NCBI GenBank assembly: GCA_031260705.1
Contig: JAISLA010000014.1
Location: forward strand, 30,535 to 94,534
Origin: Endomicrobium sp.
Lineage (GTDB): Bacteria > Elusimicrobiota > Endomicrobiia > Endomicrobiales > Endomicrobiaceae
DNA length: 64,000 nt
Direction: 5' to 3'
Made by a program: the position numbers and the translations under genes. The notes below the pieces were generated by a model, which was not told where the DNA came from, ran no database searches, and worked only from the letters and a program-made list of their open reading frames with translations. Of this stretch, positions 20,650 through 30,800 are shown piece after piece (position 1 is the first letter of the stretch; each line of letters starts with the position of its first letter).

Positions 20650-21723
20650 CTAATTTTTTCTTTTTTGTCTTTTATAAAACGGTTTAGGAACTGTTTTTAT
20701 CTTTCTTCTGTTATTGTGAATTTCAACTTCCAATTCATCCGTGTCGGCATCCGCATCAATCAACGCCATACCTATTGCTTTTTTTAATGTGGGAGAAAAA
20801 GAACCGCTTGTTACATATCCGACTTTTTTATTTCCCGAAAAAATTTCATTTGAATTTCTTGCAATACCTGACGTACATTCAAACGCTATTGATTTTTTCA
20901 TAGACTTGTTTTTTAGAAGCAGCAGCCTGTTTTTACCTATAAAATCGTTATCCCAATTTATTATCTTTTGAAATCCGGCGTCAATAGGATTTATATTCTC
21001 GTCAATTTCATGCCCGTGTAAAGGCATACAAGCCTCTAATCTTAAAGTATCGCGACAGCCGAGTCCGCAGGGTTTTACCGAAAGACTCATAAGTTTTTCC
21101 CAAAATTTATTTACCTGCTCTTTTGAGATAAAAACTTCAAAGCCATCTTCTCCCGTATAACCAGTTCTTGCAACTCTGTAAAAATCTACATTAATATCTT
21201 TCAATTTTAATATTGAAGCTGTAAAATATTTCATACTTTTTATATCGGTTTCAGAAATGCTTTGTAATATTTCGGCAGACTTAGGACCTTGTATCGCAGT
21301 AAGAGAAATATCGCCGCTTATATTTTTTATTTCGACTTTTTCCATTTTATGTTTGTTTAACCAGTTAAAATCTTTTTCCAGATTTCCGGCATTTACTACA
21401 ATCATATATTCACTGCCAAATTTATAAACTATAATATCGTCTTTTATGTCTCCTTCTTCATTTAATATCATTGAGTATCTTGCTTTTTTATCAGGCAGTC
21501 CAGACATATTTCCAAGCGTAACATAATTCAAAAACTTTTCAGCATTTTCTCCGGTTACTGTAAAAGTTCCCATATGAGCCGTATCAAATACCCCAACATT
21601 TGTTCTTACGGCATTATGCTCATCAATAATTGATGTATATTGCACCGGCATTTCCCAGCCGCCAAATTCCGTAAATTTTGCTCCAAGCTTTTTATGCTCG
21701 TTAAACAAATGTGTTCTTTTCAT
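20650..21723 (-). CDS. gcvT: Aminomethyltransferase, glycine cleavage T protein
   Basis: GcvT takes the aminomethyl group from lipoylated GcvH, releases ammonia and gives methylene-tetrahydrofolate. The 357-residue protein opens with KRTHLFNEHKKLGAKFTEFG and has the folate-binding motifs AHMGTFTVTGENAE and ARTGYTGEDGFE. The RDTLRLEACMPLHGHE motif and the barrel domain (IGMALIDAD) follow. The C-terminal lysine-rich tail overlaps the decayed secretin signal region, so a deletion may have brought them together. GcvH and GcvP are not in the window; lipA and lpdA support the pathway. Confidence 0.95.
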   Translation of the reverse strand: MKRTHLFNEHKKLGAKFTEFGGWEMPVQYTSIIDEHNAVRTNVGVFDTAHMGTFTVTGENAEKFLNYVTLGNMSGLPDKKARYSMILNEEGDIKDDIIVYKFGSEYMIVVNAGNLEKDFNWLNKHKMEKVEIKNISGDISLTAIQGPKSAEILQSISETDIKSMKYFTASILKLKDINVDFYRVARTGYTGEDGFEVFISKEQVNKFWEKLMSLSVKPCGLGCRDTLRLEACMPLHGHEIDENINPIDAGFQKIINWDNDFIGKNRLLLLKNKSMKKSIAFECTSGIARNSNEIFSGNKKVGYVTSGSFSPTLKKAIGMALIDADADTDELEVEIHNNRRKIKTVPKPFYKRQKRKN

Positions 21724-22140
21724 TTTTTGTATTCCTCCTTATTTATTTTTAAGATTACCATCAGCTATTAATATCTTCGATTGTGCCAAACCTCGCACCA
21801 GACAGACACTCCTTATAATAGTTAAGCTCTTGGTCTACAAGCATTGTAATCCTAATATCGCACATAATAAACAATAAATCTTGCTCGACATCTCTTTAAA
21901 GGTTTTTAGCACATGGCTATGGAGTAGTCGTAATCACTCATACAGAGGAACTCATTTGCACCCTCTTCTCCCACTTTGTACATATAAGCCCTTATCACTG
22001 TCCTCAGAACCGTCGAAGGACATGTACTTAAAGCATCCCGATTCTCCCGCTTTCGCTTCTGTTCCTAGCGTCGCTCTGTATATCGTTGCATTCAGTCTCT
22101 TTATGTATTCTGACCTGTCCCAGTTAAGTTTCATTTTGTT
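21724..22140. other. Stretch with small unrecognised minus-strand ORFs
   Basis: Upstream of gcvT, the minus strand has a 60-codon frame at 21952-22134 (MKLNWDRSEYIKRLNATIYR..., ending GLYVQSGRRGCK). Near 21770-21850 a short frame reads MLVDQELNYYKECLSGARFG. Both look richer in G and C than the surroundings and match no family I know. The 60-codon frame starts 7 bases after the stop of the broken membrane protein gene, so they may once have formed an operon, perhaps from a phage or plasmid. A longer plus-strand frame here looks like antisense shadow. Confidence 0.3.
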
Positions 22141-22429
22141 TCATCCCTGTTTATACCTAATAGTGCTCATATCCAAGGGTAACTGTTTGTATTTCAATTC
22201 TTCGTTTATGTCATCTAATATCGGTTCAACTCCCTTTTTGTACAATCTTCAAAAAACATTATCCCTAACTAAAATCTTCTTCATTTTACTCATATTTGTT
22301 ACATCATTACTTCGTATAAAAAAACAACGATTAAAAAAGACCAAAATAATCAATATTAAACCAGCTCCTAATTAAACCAGCTCCTACTACGCATACAACT
22401 AATTCGATTATGAGTAATATGAACCACAT
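22141..22429 (-). pseudogene. Small membrane protein broken by a 16-bp tandem duplication
   Basis: ATG 22429 sits behind a perfect AAGGAG and opens MWFILLIIELVVCVVGAG, a membrane helix, but stops after 32 residues. The stop is caused by a tandem copy of a 16-bp unit. If one copy is removed the helix continues as LILIILVFFNRCFFIRSNDV and on to KKILVRDNVF. After one TGA it continues to KGVEPILDDINEELKYKQL, ending at 22141. The family is unknown. The strong ribosome site suggests recent loss. Confidence 0.5.
22355..22386. repeat. Perfect 2 x 16-bp tandem repeat
   Basis: The unit attaaaccagctccta occurs twice head to tail (22355-22370 and 22371-22386). Sixteen is not a multiple of three, so the second copy shifts the frame of the small membrane protein. 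It looks like a recent replication-slippage duplication. Confidence 0.9.
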
Positions 22430-22471
22430 TTTCACTCCTTTTCCCCTTGTTCTTGAAATTGCACATAGAGT

Positions 22472-22897
22472 TTATTTTTTTGTTCGTAGGCTTAACTCAT
22501 TAAGCCTTTCTTCTTTCCAAAATTTTGCAGTCTTTTTATTTAAAATAATGCAAGTATCATTATAATTATCTTCACCCTTGCATTTGCCCCAATTCTTTGA
22601 TTTAAACCCTTCATTATTGTTTTTTTTATCGTAAATGAGTTTGATTACTGCATTGTTTCTTAAAATAGCCAAAGCAGAATTTTTATTTTCAATAGGTATT
22701 ATTTTAGTTATATCTTTTCTATTTGAATATATTTCAATTCCAATCCTATCTCTTATGAAATCGCAAATTGTTGGGTTGCATCTATCAGTTCTTTTTCCAC
22801 TTTCATTTTCACCACCTTTTTTCAAAAATTTTAGGCATATAAATGGTAACCTATAAATAGCACCGCCGCCGTCCCCACCCCCGCATACCAGCCCCAA
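22472..22897 (-). CDS. Unrecognised ORF, probably only the C-terminal part real
   Basis: An open frame of 141 codons. Its first 35 residues (glycine-rich MGLVCGGGDGGGAIY) overlap the better-looking reading of the preceding membrane-anchored remnant and are probably not translated. Near 22810 an AAGGTGGTGAAA ribosome site precedes an ATG in another frame (MKVEKELIDATQQFAIS) that stops quickly, so the gene may be frameshifted near its start. The remaining part is charged (ICDFIRDRIGIEIYSNRKD ... FWKEERLNELSLRTKK). No family recognised. Confidence 0.3.
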   Translation of the reverse strand: MGLVCGGGDGGGAIYRLPFICLKFLKKGGENESGKRTDRCNPTICDFIRDRIGIEIYSNRKDITKIIPIENKNSALAILRNNAVIKLIYDKKNNNEGFKSKNWGKCKGEDNYNDTCIILNKKTAKFWKEERLNELSLRTKK

Positions 22898-23090
22898 TGC
22901 AACGGCGCACGTTTCTGCTCTAATAATTCTGCCAAATAATTTACAGTCTTTGGAGGCTCTGGCGGAACAAACTCTGGGTGTTTTTTATTGGCAGTGCCTT
23001 CGCACTGCGGAATGTTATCGTATTTAAGCCAATCCTTGCGTCCGGCCTCTACCTCTTTTTCAACTATTAAATCCCGTTTTTTGTTTAAGT
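22831..23090 (-). pseudogene. Unrecognised membrane-anchored protein fragment fused behind truncated gajB
   Basis: In a different frame from the end of the helicase fragment, the minus strand reads LIVEKEVEAGRKDWLKYDN, then a proline-rich PEFVPPEPPKTVNYL. It ends in one membrane helix (WYAGVGTAAVLFIGYHLYA) at a TAA at 22831. Composition is richer in G and C than the helicase next to it. No start codon is evident. This looks like the 3' end of another gene joined to gajB by a deletion around 23070. A phage or plasmid origin is only a guess. Confidence 0.4.
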
Positions 23091-23662
23091 TTGCAGCAAT
23101 ATTTTTCTAAGTCTTTGTATAGATTACAATTTACGTTCCCATCATCACTTGTCACATAAGTGTTTTGAAAAAAATCTCCGACAAATAAAAAGCCAATGTT
23201 TGCCTGAGCAACTTGAGTTATAAAGTTAAAATCATGACCGCCTAAATCCTGAAACTCATCAAAAAATAAATAATCGTAAAATCTTTCAAGTCTTGCCTTT
23301 ATATCATCAATTATACCTTTATCTTCAGCAAACTTACCCAAACGATTATAATAAAAACATTTTTCCTCATTTATATATTGTGAATAGAATTTTTTCGGTC
23401 TGTTAAAACATATTCCTTTTATTTTATACTTGAAAAGCACAAAAGGCTTAATGCAAAAATTGTATAAAAATCCAAAATATTCTTGAGTTCTGATATTATT
23501 TGGATGATACCCAAATCTTTTTACAATTCTATTTTTTATTAAATTGAGGTTTGTATTTGTATATGTAATAATGACAAATCGTTCTTTCAAATTTAAACGA
23601 TCTATCAAGTACTTGGTTTTCCCTGAACCTGCTACAGCTAATATTAGTTTTCTCTCAGCCAT
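23060..23662 (-). pseudogene. Truncated UvrD-like helicase, GajB-like
   Basis: This 200-codon frame starts MAERKLILAVAGSGKTKYLI, with a superfamily 1 Walker A (AGSGKT). It continues with ITYTNTNLNLIKNRI and the DEFQDL box (helicase motif II), then FVGDFFQNTY (motif III). It ends soon after, so motifs IV-VI and the second RecA domain are missing; full GajB-type proteins have about 500 residues. It overlaps the 3' end of the OLD-family gene, the gene order of Gabija. The missing half was probably deleted at about 23070. Confidence 0.72.
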
Positions 23663-25211
23663 TTGATTGACTCTTTAATATATTCGGGAACTGTCAACTC
23701 ATCACCCTTTTTATCAAGTAATTCAAGTGCACACTCTGTTTTGTTATTAAGTATATATTGCTTAACATCTTTATTTTTTTTTAATTTTTCCCGAAAAATT
23801 TCATCACAAATTTCTTTGTTATTATTATATAAAGATATTTCAAATGTATATATATCATTATCTGTTTCATAGAAAACTTTAACATTTTCACTATTATAAC
23901 TTGTATAGTTGTCAACACATTTATTTTGATAGTCTTTATCATTGTCTGTAATTACAGCTGTTTTTATTTTTAATAGATTAGCTACCTCCATATATCTTTT
24001 GAATCTCTTTCCTCCAGCAGAAATAATATGTATATCTGATAAGTTTGGCTTTTCCCCAGTTTCTAGTTCAAAAAACTTCTCAAGCAATATATATTCCGTG
24101 TCACCTTCAACAAGAATCACTCTACTTGACAATATAAATTCTAATATGTTGTTGTATGATGACTTAACAAAAAATTTTGCTGTTTCTTCACTTAGTTCCT
24201 CTAAAACAATGGGTTTTTCGCTACTGCTGTTTAACAAAATAGAATTACGTAAATCCAATCGAGCACTAATCAAATTATTATGCGTCGCTATAAATAACTG
24301 TTTGTTTTGGGATTCGTTAAGTCTTTCTATCAATTTCAGCATATTAATGTGACTTAAATGATTTTCGGGTTCTTCTAACAGGATTATATCAAGTTCATCT
24401 TCATTTTTTTGCAATGCAAATTCAGTTTTTATGAAACATTGTCTTCCTTTACCACGATTTTGTAAATCAACATCGTCTTCAGTAATTGTCAAATCTGTCT
24501 CAAGATTAAATTTTGTATTATTTTTTATTGAAAATTCGTATCTGCCTTTAGATATTCTGTCATTTAAACATTTTAATACCTTTTCTTTAAATTTTAATTT
24601 AAAATTACGATATTCATTTAAATGTTTATTTTTTTCAACTTTCGAAACGGAACAGTTATAAAGTGTTTTTACAAATAAGTCGGTAGCATATTCATTGTCT
24701 ATCATTGTATTATCCAATAAAATATGTTTGAATTGTTTTTTAAGATAAGTATTGTAAGTATTGCCACTAAATTTTATGAAAGAAATTGAATAGTACTCGT
24801 ACGGGAAATTATTGGTACTCTGCTTTAATATATCTGAAATATCCTTGCTGAATTCTTCTTTCGGAGAACAAATTAAACTAATTCCAAAATGATCTTTTTC
24901 TAAAGAATTATTTCTTCCAAAAAACTCTTCATCTTTTATATCGTCAAAATATAATTCAATGATTAATTTAGGTAAAGTTTCATATGTTTTGGTTGTAAAA
25001 AATTTCTTAATAGCATCTGTATTAAATAAATTGTCTAATCCCAGTGTTTCAATTTTATGTATACTTCCCGATAAAACTAAGTCTATTGCCGATAGAATAG
25101 AACTTTTACCAGATTCATTATCTCCAACAATGCATTAATATTTTGTTTAAAATTGATTTCAATAGAACTGAACCTCTCAAAATTAAATACTCTGAGTTTT
25201 TTAATTTTCAT
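23644..25211 (-). pseudogene. GajA-like OLD-family ATPase/Toprim nuclease, frameshifted
   Basis: ATG 25211 opens MKIKKLRVFNFERFSSIEI, then the frame breaks. One base away the continuation is IVGDNESGKSSILSAIDLVL, a complete Walker A, and stays open to 23644. A single base loss at about 25130 explains it, giving about 522 residues. The ATPase part has LEEPENHLSHINML (Walker B) and FIATHNNLIS (switch His). The Toprim part has ILVEGDTEYILLEKFF and ITDNDKD. OLD-family ATPase followed by a UvrD-like helicase is the Gabija arrangement, in which GajA is a DNA endonuclease. Both genes are broken here. Confidence 0.78.
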
Positions 25212-25218
25212 TTTGCCG

Positions 25219-26329
25219 TCATTTTACCACAAATATTATATCCGCCAAAGCCGAAAATCTATGAGATCTGCCATTGAATTCAAAAGATATATTCAAATCT
25301 TCTGTTTTTTTGCCTTTGAAATTGTCCAAATATGAAATAATCGCTGGTTTCAATAAGTTAATATTTCGTTTCAATTTCCATGAATTATTAAAGTCATCTG
25401 TGTCAACAAGAATAAGAAACAAGCGATTTTCTGAACCGAATCGCATTTCTCCCTGATTTTCATAAAGCCACTTTATTAAAATTTTCGTTTTTCTTGTACT
25501 TCTTTCAAAATCTCCAATTTTTCAGCTTTTAATTTTGTCAGTACTTGACTGCAAAATACATCATTTTTATCTTTCATTTTCTCTGTTATTTCGTAAAGAA
25601 TATCAGTTGGTTTTGCATTTTTGTCAAATACGATTCCTGCTTCTGCTGCTTTCTTCTTTAGGTAAGTTAATTCAATTGGTAAACCTTTTTCTTTACGCTT
25701 ACATTTAACGTATTCGACACTGGCAAGTAGGTAACTTTCAAATCAAATGGAATGTCATTGATAAAGAAATCGACGTTTTTTATTTGGCCAACCGTAGGCA
25801 ACACAACAGGATGTGATTTAAAAACATTTTCAATCACTATGCTACTCCAATAATTATACCAACTGTTTAAAACATAGCCTTGTACTACGGGATTGATTTC
25901 GGTTTCAAATTTTGATATGAGATTATCATAAGATGGATTTAACACTTTTACATATTTTCTCACCAAATATTTATCTAATGAACTCCGATAATCTCCACCC
26001 CAATCGAAATTTTTAAGTTTATATAATTCCGAAACCAACTGCTGAACGTCAACATTTGTTATTTGTACATGACTAACCTTTTTAATGTAGTCATTTAGTA
26101 GGCTATGGCTTTGGACTATATCTTGAGAGAGCAACTCAAATAATTCTCGGAAATTATCTATTTGCTTTTTAGCAGCTATGGTATAGCCTGAAAATTTTAA
26201 AAAGTCTTTTACCAACTCAACCCGGATGACTGATTTAATTTTTAACCATAGCAATCCGATATTGTCACGATTGAATTCTTCCAATTTCTCGTTTCTATAT
26301 AGATCATCCCAATAATTAAAATTTTTCAT
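25219..26329 (-). pseudogene. Type II restriction endonuclease split by two frameshifts
   Basis: The start is taken at ATG 26329 (MKNFNYWDDLYRNEKL), 9 bases after the methyltransferase stop. Three frames join into about 370 residues. The first runs to near 25730 and contains NVDFFINDIPFDLKVTYLP, a plausible PD-(D/E)xK core. The second reads SVEYVKCKRKEKGLPIELTY to about 25500. The third reads LIKWLYENQGEMRFGSENR and ends at 25219. The DNA recognition site cannot be read from sequence. Its methyltransferase partner is intact, so the host remains modified but not restricting. Confidence 0.68.
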
Positions 26330-26337
26330 TATACTAA

Positions 26338-27426
26338 TTATTCCTGTTTTTTTATTGGAATAAAATGTTTCTTTCGTGGTCTGCAAACAAATAAAATTTC
26401 CTGGCTTCCCGCGACGCTTCCTTTTCCACCTCTATCATTTTGATAGGTTTTTGTTTCAATAGTTACATCGCGATATTTCAGGATTAACTCCTCAAAATCT
26501 TCTATTCCTGGATAACTTTTATTGTTATAACTAATTAACCAATAGGGTATCCCTCTTGATAACTCAAACAGTTTTTCAAAAGAGGAAAAGACATCACGCT
26601 TTTTATCAAAACCGCTGTATCTCTGTGGTTCATATCGTTTAATTCCATTTACAAATTCTTTGTCTTTCCAATATTCTGTATAAGTTTCAAGCAAATGATA
26701 AAAACCCTGATAATTAGCGTGACTGTCGCAATATGGAGGATCAAAATATACTAAATCAATATTTGATAACTGCGGCAAAAGATCCAAAATGTTTTGATTA
26801 AAACTCCTATTGTCATGTGTATTGTCAAAAACTGCATTATTGTAACTCGGCAAAAGATCTTTAAATAACTCTTTAATTGGACGAATTAAACTTTTGTTTC
26901 GTTTTATCCTTTCAGGATCATTGGCATAGACTAAAGCCTGCATATGACCGAAATGTCCCATTGTTATTTTCCGAGTTATACTCCGATTGATTACTGTAAA
27001 GGCAATAACTTTCTTGTACTCATTTTCCAATAAAGAAATGTTGGCTCTAAAATTATCTAAAAATATGGCTTCTTTCTTTTCAAAAAATATATTGGTAAAT
27101 GTCTTTTCAATTAAATCAAAATCATCTTTGTTAGTTGCTGACTGAAAAAGAATCGCTAAGTCATTATTGTCTAATGTATATGATTTATTTTCAATTAAGG
27201 CCTTGCCTATTTGATTGTTGAAATTGAGGAAGTCGTTGGTTATGGTTTTAAATCCTAATTGCTTAAAGAAAAAACTGACAGATTGAGAACCTGAAAAAGC
27301 ATCAAGCACAGCAGAAATTCCATCCGGTATAAATTTATTTATCCATGACAAATGGGTGTGTTTTGCCCCTAAATATTGCGGCTCAGGAAATCTATAATCA
27401 AAATATTTATATTCTTCAAAAAGCAT
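26338..27426 (-). CDS. D12-class adenine-specific DNA methyltransferase
   Basis: The start is ATG 27426 (MLFEEYKYFDYRF), with AAGGA nine bases before it, placing it just past the lpdA stop. Motif I reads VLDAFSGSQSVSFFFK near residues 34-50, and motif IV is DLVYFDPPYCDSH. That motif order matches D12-class (Dam-like) N6-adenine methyltransferases. The C-terminus SVAGSQEILFVCRPRK is also typical. Length 362. It should protect the chromosome at the site once cut by the adjacent broken endonuclease. Confidence 0.83.
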   Translation of the reverse strand: MLFEEYKYFDYRFPEPQYLGAKHTHLSWINKFIPDGISAVLDAFSGSQSVSFFFKQLGFKTITNDFLNFNNQIGKALIENKSYTLDNNDLAILFQSATNKDDFDLIEKTFTNIFFEKKEAIFLDNFRANISLLENEYKKVIAFTVINRSITRKITMGHFGHMQALVYANDPERIKRNKSLIRPIKELFKDLLPSYNNAVFDNTHDNRSFNQNILDLLPQLSNIDLVYFDPPYCDSHANYQGFYHLLETYTEYWKDKEFVNGIKRYEPQRYSGFDKKRDVFSSFEKLFELSRGIPYWLISYNNKSYPGIEDFEELILKYRDVTIETKTYQNDRGGKGSVAGSQEILFVCRPRKKHFIPIKKQE

Positions 27427-27427
27427 T

Positions 27428-28792
27428 TCAATCCTTATTCTTAACCAGTTCCGTACATTTTCCGAGTGCGTCTTCATAGGCGTTCAGCAGACTTTCGCTA
27501 AGCGATGGATGGAACATTGTTTCTCTTGATATATACTCCATACCGCTTTTGAGAATCTGAGAAGCTGTATTTATGAGTTCGTCAGAATGTGCACCTACAA
27601 TCCAAAAAGCTAACGGTTTTTTAGTTGTCTTATCAACAGCGCATTTTACAAAACCCGTACGCTCGCTTTCAATAAAAGCCCTGCCGCTTGCAGTAAACGG
27701 AAACTTTCCGAAGACAATATCTTTATATTTTGAAAAATCTAATACTTTTACCGAAGCACTTTGCGGCATTGCAAAAACAGCTTGCGGGACAATAAAGTTA
27801 TCGACTACAATAAAATTTCCTCTAATAGCATTTTCAGCAGCTAAGGCTCCTTCGTTTTGGGCAGTATATGCAAGCAAATTTTTCCCAGCAATGTCTCCTA
27901 CGGCATAAATATTTTCTATATTTGTTTGGCAAAACTCATTCGTATCTATAAAACCTTTCTTTGCCGTTTTAATTTCGATATTCTCCAAACCTAAGTCATT
28001 GTTCGGCGTTCTGCCGGTAACTATCAATACTTTTTCATATTTGTCTGCATCATCAAACGCATCAGCACATGAAGTCAGCACATTAACACCTTGCCTTAAC
28101 AAATTTTTTCTTATTTCTTCAGATATTTCTTTATCTTCATTTGGAAGCAGGCAATTTTCATATTCAGATAGAGTTACTTGGCAGCCAAATCCCGAAAATA
28201 TCGTTGCCATTTCAATGCCTATTGCTCCACCCCCTATTATAAGCATATTTTTCGGGATTTCTTTAAGATTTAAAGCCTCTGTCGAACTTATTACTTTACT
28301 GCCGTCAAAGGCAGAACCTTTTATTATTAAAGGTTTTGTACCCGAGGCGATAATAATTTTATCTGCAAAGACTTCGCAGATCACATCTTTTGAAACTGTG
28401 CCTCTTTCATTATTCAAAACTGTAAGAGTGTTTTTACCTTTAAACAAAGCGGTGCCGTTTATAACATCTAATTTATGTGAAGATAGTATCATTTCCATGC
28501 CTTTTCTAATATTGGCAATATTCCTATCTTTTTTTGCGATTATATTTGCAAAGATAACTGGTTCTAAAACCGCCTTAAAACCGTATTCATAAGATTTTTG
28601 GATTTTTTGTTTTGTTTTTAGCGACTGCCACAAAAATTTTGTTGGAATGCATCCACAGTTTAAACAAGTGCCACCGGTAAAAGATTTCTCTATTACTGCA
28701 ACTTTTGCTCCAAGCTGAACTGCTCTTATAGCGGCAGTAAATCCGCCCGGTCCCAAACCTATGACAGCAATATCATATTTATTCAAATTCAT
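27428..28792 (-). CDS. lpdA: Dihydrolipoyl dehydrogenase
   Basis: LpdA reoxidises dihydrolipoamide of glycine cleavage or 2-oxoacid dehydrogenase complexes with FAD and NAD. The 454-residue protein has an FAD motif (GLGPGGFTAA), the redox disulfide Cys43-Cys48 in GGTCLNCGCIPTK with an extra cysteine between them, and the NAD motif MLIIGGGAIGIEMA. A second FAD motif, NIYAVGDIAGKNLLAYTA, and the C-terminal FHPSLSESL with the catalytic His-Glu pair follow. It sits 2 bases from the methyltransferase start, so it likely drives that gene's transcription. Confidence 0.93.
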   Translation of the reverse strand: MNLNKYDIAVIGLGPGGFTAAIRAVQLGAKVAVIEKSFTGGTCLNCGCIPTKFLWQSLKTKQKIQKSYEYGFKAVLEPVIFANIIAKKDRNIANIRKGMEMILSSHKLDVINGTALFKGKNTLTVLNNERGTVSKDVICEVFADKIIIASGTKPLIIKGSAFDGSKVISSTEALNLKEIPKNMLIIGGGAIGIEMATIFSGFGCQVTLSEYENCLLPNEDKEISEEIRKNLLRQGVNVLTSCADAFDDADKYEKVLIVTGRTPNNDLGLENIEIKTAKKGFIDTNEFCQTNIENIYAVGDIAGKNLLAYTAQNEGALAAENAIRGNFIVVDNFIVPQAVFAMPQSASVKVLDFSKYKDIVFGKFPFTASGRAFIESERTGFVKCAVDKTTKKPLAFWIVGAHSDELINTASQILKSGMEYISRETMFHPSLSESLLNAYEDALGKCTELVKNKD

Positions 28793-29020
28793 TTATCCTT
28801 TAAATGAAATTATAGTTAAAACTATTGTCACGATTTCTTTTTTGTACTCTACCCCCTGTGCCGTTTTATATTATTCTACTATTTTATTTGCCACTTTTTA
28901 TGCTTCTGCTAATTTTTAATAAAGTCATTATACTCATCTTATAAAAGTAATTCAATTTCATAATTAAGTCTGCAAATTACTTTATATTTTTCACATTATT
29001 AAAGATAGCATAAAGTCATA

Positions 29021-30727
29021 TTACTTTTTAAATATCTTTAACAATTCACTTACAACTCCTTCCGGTTTGAGAAGCCTGATGGTATCTTTGCCGTCTCTTC
29101 TTGCTTTTAATTCTACATTCCCATTTGCGAGATTTTTTTCGCTGATTGTTATTCTGTAAGGAATGCCTATAAGGTCAGCATCTTTAAATTTAATTCCGGC
29201 TCTTTCATCTCTGTCATCAATTAAAACATCTAATCCTTTTGAAGATAGTTCTTTGTGTATTTTCTCCGTTGTTTCTTTAGTTTTTTCATCTGCATAATTC
29301 AGAGGGACAATTGCGACTTCAAACGGGGCAATATTGTCAGGCCATATTATACCGTCATCGTCATGAGACTGTTCTATTGTTGCAGCAAGTATTCTTGTGA
29401 CTCCTATCCCATAACAGCCCATAATAATAAATTTTTCCTTTCCGTTTGCGTCAAGGTACAAGGCATTCATTGATTTTGAATATTTGGTACCCAGTTTAAA
29501 AGTATGTCCTATTTCAATACCTCTTGAAAATTTTAATTCTTCTTTTTTACATCTGGGACAAATATCGCCGCGCATAACTTTTCTTATATCGGCAACTATG
29601 TCTGCATTGTAATCCCTTTTGAAGTTTACGTTCTTTAGGTGATAATCTTTCTTGTTTGCGCCTGTCAGCGCATTTGATAATTCAGCGACAGACAAATCGG
29701 CTATAATTTTTATGTTTTTAAGTCTTGCAGGACCTGCGAAACCTATCGGTGCATTTGTAACGGAAATAACAGTCTGTTCATCTGCAAGCGCCGTTTCATC
29801 TGCGCCGAGCAGAGTCTGAAGTTTTATTTCGTTTATCTCGTGATCTCCTCTTACTAAAACGACAACAGGTTTTTTGTCTGCAATATAGATCATTGTTTTT
29901 ATAAATTTCTTAGGAGACAAATTCAAAAGTTTTGCAACATCTTCGACAGCACCGACATCCGGAGTAAGTATTTCTTCCGCAGGAAGCACTTCTTCTTTAG
30001 ATTGTTCGATTTTTAAGCATTCGGCTTTTTCGCTGTTTGTGCCGTAACCGCAGTTACACCAGGTCATTTCTTCTTCGCCGGTATCTGTCAAAACCATAAA
30101 CTCGTGAGAAAATGATCCGCCGATTGCGCCTGATACTGCTTCAACGGCGCGGAATTGAAAACCGCATTTTATACATATATTTGTATAGGCGTCAAACATA
30201 GTTTTATAGTATTTTTCTAAGTCGGCTTCATCGGTGTGGAACGAATAAGCATCTTTCATTAAAAATTCTCTTGAGCGCATCACACCAAAACGCGGGCGTA
30301 TTTCATCTCTGAATTTTGTCCCAAATTGATACAGCATAACGGGAAGCTGTTTATATGACTTAATATCTTTTCTTATCAGATCGGTTACCACTTCTTCCGC
30401 AGTCGGAGCAAGACAAAACTCAACATCTTTTCTGTCTTTAAGCTTGAAAAGTTCTTTTCCATAAACATTCCATCTACCGGTTTCCAACAACAAAGCTTTA
30501 GGAAAAATCAAAGGAAAAATTACTTCTTGTCCGCCCGCACTGTTCATTTCCTGTCTTATTATATTTTCAACCTTTCTTAAAACTTTAAGTCCTAAAGGCA
30601 ATAACTCATAAAGTCCCGATGCTAGTTTACGCATCATTCCGGATCTTACCATAAGTTTTACGGAAACTATATCAGCATCTGACGGAGCTTCTTTTAACGT
30701 GGGAATAAGCATTTTTGAAAAAAACAT
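29021..30727 (-). CDS. proS: Prolyl-tRNA synthetase, bacterial type
   Basis: ProS charges tRNA-Pro. The 568-residue protein is the bacterial form with an editing insertion. Class II motif 1 is around SGLYELLPLGLKVLRKVE, motif 2 is FRDEIRPRFGVMRSREFLMKD (split here by the family's standard wording), and motif 3 reads GCYGIGVTRILAA. The insertion domain spans about residues 225-380 (for example VVLVRGDHEINEIK). The anticodon-binding domain follows (FEVAIVPLNYAD). Full length. It precedes the greA stop by about 70 bases in the same direction. Confidence 0.96.
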   Translation of the reverse strand: MFFSKMLIPTLKEAPSDADIVSVKLMVRSGMMRKLASGLYELLPLGLKVLRKVENIIRQEMNSAGGQEVIFPLIFPKALLLETGRWNVYGKELFKLKDRKDVEFCLAPTAEEVVTDLIRKDIKSYKQLPVMLYQFGTKFRDEIRPRFGVMRSREFLMKDAYSFHTDEADLEKYYKTMFDAYTNICIKCGFQFRAVEAVSGAIGGSFSHEFMVLTDTGEEEMTWCNCGYGTNSEKAECLKIEQSKEEVLPAEEILTPDVGAVEDVAKLLNLSPKKFIKTMIYIADKKPVVVLVRGDHEINEIKLQTLLGADETALADEQTVISVTNAPIGFAGPARLKNIKIIADLSVAELSNALTGANKKDYHLKNVNFKRDYNADIVADIRKVMRGDICPRCKKEELKFSRGIEIGHTFKLGTKYSKSMNALYLDANGKEKFIIMGCYGIGVTRILAATIEQSHDDDGIIWPDNIAPFEVAIVPLNYADEKTKETTEKIHKELSSKGLDVLIDDRDERAGIKFKDADLIGIPYRITISEKNLANGNVELKARRDGKDTIRLLKPEGVVSELLKIFKK

Positions 30728-30800
30728 GGAATCATCCTCTTTTCAGTCGCAGTGAAAATGTGGATATAGGTCGCCATTACTGTCTTTTCACTTTGTAATT

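Noticed and set aside
21881..22375. Plus-strand frame of 164 codons
   Set aside because: It lies antisense to several better minus-strand readings with ribosome sites, has no recognisable motif and would be the only plus-strand gene in the window.
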